Positions 54,001 to 64,000 of a stretch of DNA of 64,000 bases are shown here, in pieces. The notes beneath the pieces are model-generated. The model ran no database searches. It was not told where the DNA came from and saw only the letters and a list, made by a program, of their open reading frames with translations. Source of the stretch: Heterodera schachtii (taxonomy: Eukaryota > Nematoda > Chromadorea > Rhabditida > Heteroderidae); the NCBI GenBank assembly GCA_023374025.1, contig SIJG01000042.1, positions 310,001-374,000 of the forward strand. The letters run 5' to 3'. Positions within the stretch are counted from its first letter, which is position 1. Each line of letters opens with the position of its first letter. The translations under genes and the position numbers were made by a program.

Positions 54001-56922
54001 GTGTGGTGGTCATTCATCCAATGGAGTCTCCGAATATTTATTCCCTTGTTAATATTGCTTTATTTTTCTTTTACCTGGGACAGGTGCTAATGAGCTGTCT
54101 ATTTTGTTGTGCTTCAAGGGCAATTTCATTTGGCTCCGTTGGCAAATCATTTCCAATTGTTGGAAAGGGTTGGGAAGGGAATGAGAAGCCGCCGACGGAA
54201 AAACACTGAAAAGGGACGACCGAATTCAACCGATTGCAGGGTCCTCCTCACTTCTTTGTGCAACTTCCCATTGAGTTTCGTAGGGAATGACTTGGGTTTG
54301 ATGGCAAAGTGTTGGAGCTGGTTTCGGAGAGCATATCCGAAATCACTTGACTCTGAAATCATGCAACTTTTTAGCTGTAATAAGGACCGTATCCAACGAA
54401 AATTAATTGCCTCTTTTTTCTAGTGGTATTTACCCCTTTTCCCCAGTACCTGTCGCATCACATCACTGTCCAAGTCGGATCCATCTGATGGCCGATGGAT
54501 GGAAAAGGAACTGACGGACGGCACAGTGCTCCGAGACATCGGTTGGCTGCCACGGGTTTCGGTGGGATGGCGTCGGCCTGCACTGCCAAGTTAAAGAACG
54601 AATACTGAAAAGCGAACCTTGGTCTAAAAATAAAGAAGTTGTCATCGAATGTGCCATCAGTTTCTGCGTAAATTTAGGCTTTGAATAAGGCACCATCGCA
54701 TGGGGAAAGTTTCCGCCAGGTTTAATTGGCGTCGCCAGAATTTGCTCACTCCATTGCGCTTCCAAGTTAGGCTTCCTAATGGTAAAAAAAGAAAGAAAAC
54801 AATAAAAGTAATTGACAAAAATGCGAAATTTTCTGAGAATTTCAGTTATTTCACTCACTTGTGTGGGTTGACACGAAGAAATAATTCTTTTTGTTTGAAG
54901 GGAAGGGCAAATTGTTCACTTCCGAGCATTTCAAGCCACGAAATAAGTGATAAATCCGCTGACGATAACTTCTCTTTATGAGAAAGCAAATCATTAAAGT
55001 GTCGCTCACAATGTGTTGCAGCTAAAGACCAAAAATTGTTAATTCGCACCAAAAAAGACCAGAATAAGCACTGAAATATGCACAGCACAAAAAACACATT
55101 AAGTTAGAAAAACCAAATATAGCATAAAAATACTTAAATAGGGTGATTATTAGGGCTGGTAATTATATGCACATAAAATCGCAAAATATGCGCATAAAAT
55201 ATGCACAAAAAATTGCAAAATATGCACATAAAAAGTGAAAAATATGCACATAAATTTTTCCAAATTGTGGGTGTAATTTCTCAAATTTCTTCAAATTCAC
55301 TAAATATAAGCCAAAACATTCAAAAATGGCTAAATATGGTATTAAAAGTGATTTTAGAAGTAAAAAAAACACGATAAAGCTAAAATTTACTGATTTTAGC
55401 GAAAACCCAACCCGAAAAGCGAAATTTTGCTTTTTTGCTTATTTTTGACATAAAAAATTGTATATTTTCGAGAAAATTTTACTAAATGATTTTTTCGTAA
55501 AATTTTCTGATTTTTGGGGTCAAAGTCCCAATTTAGCTGGTGGGGGCCGTTCTAATAGAGGTTTTTCGAAAAAATGCCCAAATATGCACATAAAATATGC
55601 ACGAAATGCCAAAATATGCACCAATATGTAAATATGCACATAAATCGCCAAATATGCACAAATATGCAAAATATGCATATGGAAATCCACCCTAGAAGCT
55701 TCTAATCAAGCTAAAAACATGTTTTTCATGCGTTTCAGGCCTTATGCATGTGCATATAATTACCAGCCCTAGTGATTATAATGAAATCAAAAAGAAGCCG
55801 GTTATTTACTAGTAATAATAACAGACCAAATAATTTTCAATCTTTTTTTTTAAATAAACCGTGCTTTATTATTTTTAATCGATGGACATTAAAAAATTTG
55901 TCCCCATTGTTTTCTGACCGTTTTTCCCTTCCATTGCTTGCTCTTGACAAAAAGTCAATGCATATTCATAGAGAAGTCCCCTGACAACGAGCTGAACTAA
56001 TCGGTCGTCCGTCGAATGTTTTCTGATGCCTTCTAACGGAGAATTGCTTTTCTGTGAAATCCCATCCATAAAACCGGCGATGTGCGGAAGAACGGCTTGA
56101 AAGCAATCCATTCTGAAATTGGATTAATGAGAATGACACCGGCATGAATAAAAGCATAACTTGCACTGTAAGGGTCCCACAAACGAAAATTTTCGTCCTC
56201 AGAAAGTTTTGGCAATGTTAAAAGTGCACATAATTTACGAAATTCGTCCGCATTCTCACAAAAACTTTCGAGCTCATTTAAACAATTAACAATTTCCTAA
56301 AATGGAAAACAAAACAAAAAGTATTTAGAAGGCCTAACCTCAACCGCAAATTCGCAATTTTGTAAGGGACCGGGCTCTTGTTTAATGCAAAGCAATTCGA
56401 AGAATTTACACTTGGCAATCTAAAAATAAAAGAAATGAATTGACAAGCAAGCACAAATGACAATTACCAAAAAATGGATTCTTTTTGAAGGAAATCCCAC
56501 CAATTCTTTGAGCGGCGCAACGAATTGTAACGCCGAATCCCATTGACCATCCTTTGTTGGAAAACAAATTATTTATTGTGCGAAGAAGAAAAACCAAAAT
56601 GAGTTGACGTAGAAAGAGAAGGTCATCGGAGAAAGCACCGTTGACAAGACCCGTCTCTCTTTCCAGTGAAGCCTAAAATAAGAAGAAACGGAGGATTATG
56701 ACAATTAAACGAAAATTGGGGAAGGATAATTCGGCAGCGGCGGGTAATTTTAAATTATTTTAGTAAAAAATTTAATTTCCCGGTATTGCCGAATAGTCCA
56801 TCCTGACTACGGGCTTTAACCTGAGTTATGTGAATACGCCGATTTTCCAAAAATTCAAGCACCAATTTGACCACATCGCATTCATCAATTGTTAAATTTA
56901 CTTTTTGACCTAAACTAACCAT
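51035..56922 (-). CDS. WDR47: WDR47 (nemitin)-like LisH/CTLH-WD40 protein
   Basis: Secure exons: 56821-56922, 56595-56672, 56468-56551, 56339-56419, 56140-56296, 55919-56095, 54859-55021, 54618-54775, 54450-54577, 54252-54352, 54082-54205, 53772-53985, 53603-53728. Further exons between about 53560 and 51035 are recognisable but not all delimited. The N-terminal LisH/CTLH part reads VVKLVLEFLENRRIHITQ, SDDLLFLRQLILDGQWDSAL, KLSEDENFRLWDPYSAS and SADLSLISWLEMLGSEQF. A Ser/Gln-rich linker follows. WD repeats include AIRAVAFHPSGGYFAIGTNS (about 53050-53140), GSVYCAAFNQTGNLLATGSN (about 52850), RVTSVCVDPNGKLLVSGHED (about 51480) and the last one, FVFLSTSADKTAVLWSLP (51050-51110). The family is microtubule-associated and neuronal. 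An intron hosts a hAT-like MITE. SELENOF lies 169 nt upstream on the same strand. Confidence 0.87.
52080..52190. repeat. dispersed repeat, copy 2
   Basis: The sequence with CCGTTCGACAGATAATGG, TTTTTCTTCAAAGTATA and CCACCTAGCATCCTTTT matches 27121-27260 in the same sense and lies in a WDR47 intron. Termini are not defined. Confidence 0.6.
55143..55779. mobile_element. hAT-like MITE with exact 8-bp TSD (GTGATTAT)
   Basis: The element spans 55151-55771 (621 bp). Its termini TAGGGCTGGTAATTATATGC and the exact complement (GCATATAATTACCAGCCCTA) are flanked by GTGATTAT on both sides. The interior is built of many ATATGCACATAAA-type repeats near both ends. It lies in a WDR47 intron. The TAGGG end and 8-bp duplication are typical of hAT elements. 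No coding sequence is inside. Confidence 0.93.
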
Positions 56923-57091
56923 CCCACAAACGAACTTAAGCAAAAATTTTATGTTGAAAAAAAATTGGAAAAATATGTAATCGGAAAGACAATTAATTTT
57001 TAGGTGTTTTTATTCATGAAAAATACTCGAAATCGGTTTATTAAATATATATTAGAAAAAATAATAATAACAGTTAATGAGAGATCGAAGA

Positions 57092-57699
57092 TCATCCCAA
57101 AGACAAAGCCCCGTTGAGAAACTCAGTCATCGTGTCCGTGTCCCATTTTTCAATGCTGAGAGTTTTGTGTGTTTGCCCATCGCCACTCTTCAGCAAAATT
57201 GTAGGCAAAACTCCACGGACCTGCTTGACCTTCAGTTTCCCTCCCCATTGGTCCTTCATTTCACTACGTACAAAGGCTTAATTTACTTGTAATAATTTTA
57301 CGTATTATTGACAAATGCTTTAAAAATACCTGCAACCTGCGGAAATCGGTGCAAATTGCACTCACAAACATGCATTTCAGCATAAGCGAAGCGCTAAATC
57401 TTAAAGAAAATTAATACCATGTCAAGGAAATAAATTGAAATATGTAATGTTTTAATAAGCAAAGAAATTACCTCTTCCGCAATTTTTATCTCTTCACAAC
57501 ATCTCAGACAATCTGTTAAGATTTCTTCCAAATTGAATTGGCCCAACAATCGGCAAGCGGAACATTTCAAATTCGTAGAATCCAAACCAGCCAATCGGCA
57601 CTCCCCTTCAGTCATTTTTTCCTCGTCAATAAATTCCGCAAATGTAAAACTCACAAAACTATAGAAAATTAACTGTAGAATATTTCGGTATGCTTGCAT
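57092..57699 (-). CDS. SELENOF: SELENOF (Sep15) thioredoxin-fold ER protein, Cys form
   Basis: Three exons (57472-57699, 57330-57393, 57092-57276) give 158 residues (human 165). A signal peptide (NILQLIFYSFVSFTFAEF) precedes the cysteine-rich UGGT-binding part (LKCSACRLLGQFNLEEILTD, CLRCCEE). The redox motif follows in YAEMHVCECNLHRFPQ, then AFVRSEMKDQWGGKLKVKQV and SIEKWDTDTMTEFL. In vertebrates the redox motif is Cys-Gly-Sec; here it is Cys-Glu-Cys, so no UGA recoding is needed. The protein works in ER glycoprotein quality control. It starts 343 nt from SETD3 (divergent), and its stop is 169 nt before the WDR47 start codon on the same strand. Confidence 0.93.
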
Positions 57700-58042
57700 T
57701 TTTATGATAGATATCTAAAATCATAATAGTTTCGGCAAGGAAACATTTCGTTTTCTTCAATATGGACACAAAACAACCGGTGCCTCACTGAAAATTAGAT
57801 TTAAAAAAATGTATGCATTTTTCTAGTGTAAAAATGTGCTGATCATGAATCCAAGTTTGGGTTTTACAAAAGCTTTTTTTGACTATTTTCTCGATAATTT
57901 ATGTAGTAAAAAAAAAAAATTCTATAAAATTAAAATTTAGAAAAAATTTATCTACATATGTTCATATTTTCACCTTTTAAGTGCACATTTTGTTATTTTT
58001 AGTGATTTACGTTTTTATGGTAGATTTGCTTTAATTATATTC

Positions 58043-60502
58043 ATGAAAAAAATCGAAAACGCTACTTCTGTTGCATCGAAGTTAACAGAACTTTGGTGCG
58101 AAATTTTCTCAAGGCCCCCACCAGAAAATATAAACAAATTATGGGAAGAATATAACAAAATCAACAACGAGCTGCAACTGTTGAAACTTGTTCGTTGCGA
58201 TCAATTTCAAAGACAAAGTAAACCTAGATACCTAACTCATTTTTAACTGAAGGATTGTGTTAAGGTCGGCTTGAGCAAATCCCTTCTTTCATGAATTGGT
58301 GTGTGGAAATGGGAATTCGGCATTCGGGCTTGGATATTTTGTGTTCACCCCACGGGCTTTGCCTTAGTGCTACAGAACCTCTTGAAGAGGGAGCAATTGT
58401 TGCTGAAGTCCCTTTATCGGCCATTTTTTCGACGGACGTAGCTGAGAATATTGTTTCCCTCAAGTGATTTGCAATTTAAATCAACAATATCTTAAATTCT
58501 AAGGCACATTTTACAAGATAAATTGCTTCAAAGTATGGAGAATGTTGCTTTGGCAATTTGTGTGGCTCATGAAGTTCTGCGTGGGTCGGAAAGTCAATGG
58601 GCAGCTTATTTCACTACCTTACCATCGACCTTCCCAACTCCACTTTTCTACAGCGAAGAGCAATTAACTGTTCTTTTCCATTTAAATAAAAAGTACTTTC
58701 GAACAAAATTAAGGCATTGAAACCGTCGCCGGTATTTGAGGAGTCTCTGCGGATGCATCGTGCCATTGCCCGGCAATTTGTCTATTTTTACTTACAAATT
58801 CTTGGAGATAATGGGAACAAAGTTTCTATCTTTTGTAGTTTATTGGCATAATGGTCACTCCACAGACAAAGACAGAAGTCCATTGTCGAACTTATGAAAT
58901 CAAATGCCAAGAGTTAAAGTGTTGTACTTTGTCCTCTAGCATTTTTCTCATAGCTTGTTGATTAAATATTTATTTAATATGCTTTTTATTTTAGTTTTTT
59001 TAAAATTTAAATTATTTTTTGTGGGTATTTTGTCTGTTGGTCCTTTATCCTTGGATCCTATGTCCCTGGGTCCTCCGGTAATTGCAGAATTGCGGTCCCG
59101 ATGAAAAATAAATTTGAAATTTTATTCTTATCTTTCCTGGGGTAAAAAAGGGTGCTCTTACGATCTGAGCTTAGGTTTGGCAAAATCATTGAGAAAAACT
59201 TAACTTCACCGAACATTCAATAGCTCATTCGAAAGCTCTTTGTGAGCTCTGCACATATACATATGTATGAGTATTTTACGCGCGATTAATTTTCTTAAAA
59301 TTTTTGGAAAAAACAAAGAACTTGACGAAAAATCATAGAAAATCAATTATTTTGCCAAATCTGAGCTCAGATTCGTAATCAGCACCCCTTTTACCCCATG
59401 AAAAATAAAAATTTAATTTTCATCGGGACCGCAATTCTGCAGTATTACCGGTCCTTTGATAGGATGCTGAAATGATATTTTTTCTCTATTTCTTTAGAGC
59501 AATAAATGTCCTCCCTCAAAAATGTTTGCAAAGTCTCCATTTACCACTCAAAATTTTACCTTCGACTTTTATCGTTGGTGCGTTTCCGTTGTCTCCACAA
59601 GAATAAACATGGTGCCGAGTCAGCACAAAAAGGGCGAAGATGGCAAACCGAGAATGGTGTGACGGCACTTTATGCCTCTTTTCCACCTGCAGTTCAGATA
59701 CCCGCCTTAATACCATTTATTGACATGGCCAACCACGCCAATTCCGCGGCTAACCCTGGTTCAGTGTACTTTGAGTGCGAAACGAATTCAGTAAAAATTC
59801 AGGTCAAATTTATTGCAAATCAGAAGGGGTCACCCCTTTCTAAAAATTATTTTCCCGACCCCTAATCTACAGAAGTTCTAAAAAATTAAGCTTAATAAAC
59901 CAATTGTGAATGGAGAAGAGTTGTTCATTCATTACGGCCCGAGAACAAATGCTAAATTTCTTTTACACAATGGATTCGTTCCTCAACAGCCTAACCCGGA
60001 CGACCTTTTCGAACTTAAAATCGGCAAGTTTTTCAAGTTGTTCTTGTAATGACGCTAACTGATTTTCAAGGACTACATCGGACTTCTCCGAATTTCGATG
60101 CGAAAATGCAGCATTTAGCAGCGGCATCGATAGTCCCAACAAATAACCAGCCCAGTAAGAATGTCGTCTTCTCTTTCCAACTCCAAATGGAACCCAGTGC
60201 TGAAAGCATAAAGCAATCTCCACTCTTTGTTTTCGCCAAAGTTTTTGTGTCGGATGGCGACTTGGCAAGTAACTCACAAACAGAAAATTCAAATTTTTGT
60301 TATAGATTTGCATCGATGCAGTACAAAACACGCAAAAAGCTATAAAATTTGTCTACGATCGTCTTAATTTGCTGCTTCGAGGATATAAGGCAGCAATCAA
60401 CAGGACTCCGATGTTTTCAATGGAAGTGACTCTCAAAGACTGAAGGATGCAGAAGAAGCAATCCTCAAATCGCATTTAAAATGTCTTGAAGAAGTCATTT
60501 GA
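58043..60502 (+). CDS. SETD3: SETD3-like actin-histidine methyltransferase
   Basis: Exons 58043-58217, 58265-58463, 58504-58669, 58714-58821, 59498-59656, 59698-59802, 59891-60023, 60071-60268 and 60322 onward. The split SET domain shows SFMNWCVEMGIRHSGLDI, SMENVALAICVAHEVL, NFTFDFYRWCVSVVSTRINM, IPALIPFIDMANHANSAANP (NHxN cofactor motif) and ELFIHYGPRTNAKFLLHNGF. The Rubisco-LSMT substrate-binding helices follow (KIGLHRTSPNFDAKMQHLAA; LNLLLRGYKAAINR). SETD3 methylates actin His73 in the cytosol. As written, the last exon stops at 60443 (454 residues). A conserved-looking helix (QRLKDAEEAILKSHLKCLEE, to 60502) continues in another frame, so a one-base gap near 60407 or an unseen splice is likely. 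Intron 7 starts with GC (60024). Intron 4 holds a palindromic element. Confidence 0.86.
59069..59458. repeat. palindromic MITE in SETD3 intron 4
   Basis: The element spans 59077-59450 (374 bp). Its terminal inverted repeats GGTAATTGCAGAATTGCGGT and CCGCAATTCTGCAGTATTACC continue into long arms. Flanks GGTCCTCC and GGTCCTTT share six of eight bases. Its interior (CTGAGC, CGAATTAATTTTCTTAAAATTT region) is related to the element at 13690-14308 in the opposite orientation. Confidence 0.82.
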
Positions 60503-60624
60503 TTTCTCTAACCAAAAATATGATATACTCAAATAGGATTCTGGTCTATCTGAACAATGCCTTTCATTTCTTGCTTTCATTAAATTTTATACAAAAAAAA
60601 ATGATTACAAATAATTCTGATAAA

Positions 60625-62942
60625 TCAGAACCAAGTGTCTCCCGTGTATCCCACTTGTGAAGTACTGAAAGCTGCGTAATCGTTCCGGGGAAAATAGGAA
60701 GCCGGACGATTGGTCGTCCACTCCATTGCAGATTGTGATTTCTTTAAAGCACTGTTCCTTGATTTATGATTGTATGATTTTGATTTCAAAGTAGCTGTGT
60801 ACTTGAGTGCTTCCGGTTGGAAATTTGATGCGGAATTAGCTGGAATGTTACGAGGATAGCGATATAAGCCAAACGGTTGAGAAGCGCCATAGCAAAACGG
60901 AGGTCGCATCTATAGACGAAATGCCAATTTAATACAAAACCATGGCTTACCCTCGCTTGAGTCATTGGCCGGTGAAATTGGTTAGCATACGGATGGTAAC
61001 CCACTGACCTCCCATACATCAAGTGCGGTCTTGGCTGTGAAGGACCATGATGAAATGGCCAATGCGGGAATCGAATAGGACGAGAGGGAGGGTAAAAGGG
61101 TTGACGAGGTGGAGGAAAAGGCTGATGCATTGCATTTCCAACCTAAAAATAAGTAAAGTTAGTTGGGAAGAAAACAATTAACGGGACTACACTTTTTGTT
61201 CTTCTTGCCATTCTTTGAGTTTTTTCAGCAGTTTAGTCGAATTTTCTCTCTCTGCTTCGATTGTAGCCAATCTGATGACATCGACTGGCGGTCCTCTGGG
61301 AGGTTCGGACAAAACGGTGACCAACTCTTTGGACTTTTTCTCGATGAATTCCAAAGAAGGATATTCCTCATCCTAAATTAAAATTAAATTCATCCCATTT
61401 CTTTCGTTTACCCATTGACGCATATCATTCAACCAATGGTTGTAAATTTCCTGGGAAATTCCATCGGATTTCTTCCAATAAGGCAATTGACATATTCTTT
61501 CATCACGAAAATGACGAAATTTCAGGACGATTGTCAACGGCCTTTGGAGCAACATGTAAGGTTTGGTTGCCCAAGAAACACCGATTATTTGGTCCATGAA
61601 GATGAACGACTCACCTCCCTTTTTATCCTAAAGACAAAAAAAAAGCATCATTAACATTTATATTCCAGTACGATTATTAAACCTTCTGAACATTGGGATT
61701 TGGAGGAGCACGTAACTGTGTGTAAAATCCAGTCACAGTGCGATCAAATAATTCTCTTCCGTAGTCTATGAGTTTGATCATCTCTTCTATGGTTATCACC
61801 AACTTTGTCAAACTCGCTCTTGATATATTACATGGCTTCTCCGGGACAGTCGTTTTATCTGTCGAGTCCACGAGTGACTGACTCTCCCCCTGCTCAAGTG
61901 AAGAAACTGCTTTTCTGATCGAATTCAACATTAGTAATTGGAGGTCCATAAAGGGCAATGGTTCGTTCTTAAAATTCGATATCAAAGAAAATTTAATTAT
62001 TCGGTTCTAGCGCATTTAGAGCAGAGACCGGATTTTGCAGCATTTGCTGAATTTTTTTTTTTGCCAACTTGGGGCGTATTAATAAACATGAAAAATTCAT
62101 TTCTAACTTGTTTGAGACTTATATGTTCAAGTTTTTCATGCTGATTTTTTGTTTAAATTAGATTTCCGTGCTTATTGCTGAGTTTCAGAGCTATTTTTAG
62201 GCAGTTGCAGCCAAAAAAAATTCAGGGTTAATTGGACTCATATAACTAAAAATTTACCCATTTTTTCATGTCATTTATCCACAGATTGAATCCACGCTGA
62301 TCAATTGCATTTTCTGGTTCCTTTATTTTGTGAATGCTTCTGTAGCTGTTGTCACGACAATGCTTGAAGCGAATACCATCTCTATTGACGTGGATAATTT
62401 TGTCAATAAAGAAATTGCATTCAGAGTCCTGGAACACAAACTATCAGACCACTTTAGTTTCCTTCGAAATTTGTGTCCCGAAGGAAAATATAAATAAATT
62501 TTTCTTTGACTATTATTTAGAGCTTTAATATTTAATTTATAGAGCAGTAAACCCCATTTTACCATACATTTATTAATAAAAGCTCAAAGCTAATTCTACA
62601 TTATGCAGAATAGGTCAACGCCAACAAATTTCTTTAAATTAAAAAATGGATAACCTTCAGAATTTCTCGAATTGCATGGTAACGCATGTAGCAACCAACC
62701 ATCAATGGCCTTAGTTCCGTCAATGGCAATTTTGAAGCGAGCAACTTTTTAGCAGTTTCAACATCCAACAAGCACTTAGAAAGCTGTTCGGCATTTTTCG
62801 GTGCAGAAAAAGAATTTGACTGATCGTGAGCGGAAGAATCCTCCTTTTTCACTAAACTTAAACCCAGAGAGGAAGCATTATAGACACTGTCGGATGTTAA
62901 GTCAATTTCAGAAACACTCGCCGCACTTTGTGAACGAAGCAT
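60625..62942 (-). CDS. unrecognised protein with two related WxNDM exons and Pro/Arg-rich tail
   Basis: Seven phase-0 exons (62655-62942, 62258-62428, 61683-61967, 61412-61627, 61193-61372, 60951-61142, 60625-60909) give 538 residues. I do not recognise the family. Exon 1 is Ser-rich then helical (AKKLLASKLPLTELRPLMVG). Exons 2 and 4 encode segments with the same ending (NLWINDMKKW and NHWLNDMRQW) and a similar start (FFIDKII / IFMDQIIGV), suggesting an internal duplication. Exon 3 has a helical stretch (LVITIEEMIKLIDYGRELF), exon 5 is a coiled-coil-like charged segment (KLLKKLKEWQEEQK), and the last exons are rich in Pro, His, Arg and Tyr. A TTATTCAG acceptor lies 2 nt before the start codon. 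The gene follows rpn-11 by 173 nt on the same strand and converges with SETD3. Confidence 0.78.
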
Positions 62943-63115
62943 CACTGAATAACGAACGACACGAATTAACTATTCAAATAAAAAGAGCAGTGAAAGAATA
63001 ATAAACCGTTCAGAAACGCGTAAAAAATTGGAGATTAGTTAAAAGGGCACGTTTTATGAATCCATAATGCATAAACAGATACAATTAACAGTCTCTGGTC
63101 ATCAACACAATTCAT
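62943..63115 (-). promoter_or_regulatory. short intercistronic gap with candidate trans-splice acceptor
   Basis: Only 173 nt separate the rpn-11 stop from the next start codon on the same strand. On that strand the gap ends with CGTTATTCAG (AG at 62946-62945), immediately followed by TG and the ATG. An acceptor this close to a start codon has no upstream exon to join in cis, as expected for spliced-leader addition in a nematode operon. Confidence 0.5.

Positions 63116-64000
<885 letters not shown>

Noticed and set aside
57800..58042. A possible full palindromic element upstream of SETD3
   Set aside because: Only one arm-like motif (GTGCTGATCATGAATCC near 57836) is visible, with no partner arm or duplication; at most a fragment.

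Overview
This window is nuclear DNA of a nematode. The evidence is a nematode-type Clc-like claudin gene, PAR-6/DCAF1/ABTM-1-type orthologues split by 40-60 nt introns, exons richer in G+C than the AT-rich spacers, closely spaced same-strand gene pairs as in nematode operons, and about nine GC-AG introns among roughly 170 modelled. The last trait is known to be elevated in cyst nematodes (Globodera), so a heteroderid plant parasite is my best guess; that is inference. All gene models were built by hand from reading-frame continuity, splice phase and remembered family alignments. No search was run. Layout from left to right: a Clc-like four-TM protein (+); par-6 (-); the CUL4 substrate receptor DCAF1 (+, 25 exons); a DHHC palmitoyltransferase (-); the CDK-activating-kinase subunit MAT1 and the nuclear import receptor transportin-3 (+, 136 nt apart, with tRNA-Asn in a transportin intron); a LINE between two identical 620-bp direct repeats, which has split a Mutator-like MITE; a KIND-FERM-triple-PDZ scaffold (-) diverging from a small two-BRCT protein (+); the SR-related splicing factor rsr-1/SRRM1 (+); TMEM50 and the mitochondrial ABC transporter ABTM-1/ABCB7 (-); the GPI-anchor enzyme PIG-L (+); an RSF1-type chromatin factor with WHIM and PHD modules (-); SELENOF (Sep15) and WDR47 (-, 169 nt apart); the actin-histidine methyltransferase SETD3 (+); and the proteasome deubiquitinase RPN-11, running off the right edge, followed by an unrecognised gene (-). 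The genes are mostly single-copy housekeeping functions with no common pathway. Neighbouring functions include cell polarity (PAR-6, FERM/PDZ), ubiquitin/proteasome (DCAF1, RPN-11), nucleus and chromatin (TNPO3, SRRM1, RSF1, BRCT) and secretory pathway (PIG-L, SELENOF, DHHC). The most distinctive feature is a set of palindromic non-autonomous elements at about eight sites, mostly in introns. Several have exact target-site duplications. At least five of the sites carry a related internal palindromic core although their terminal repeats and duplication lengths differ. Three otherwise conserved genes (TNPO3, rsr-1, SETD3) need a one-base frame correction, which may be assembly error.
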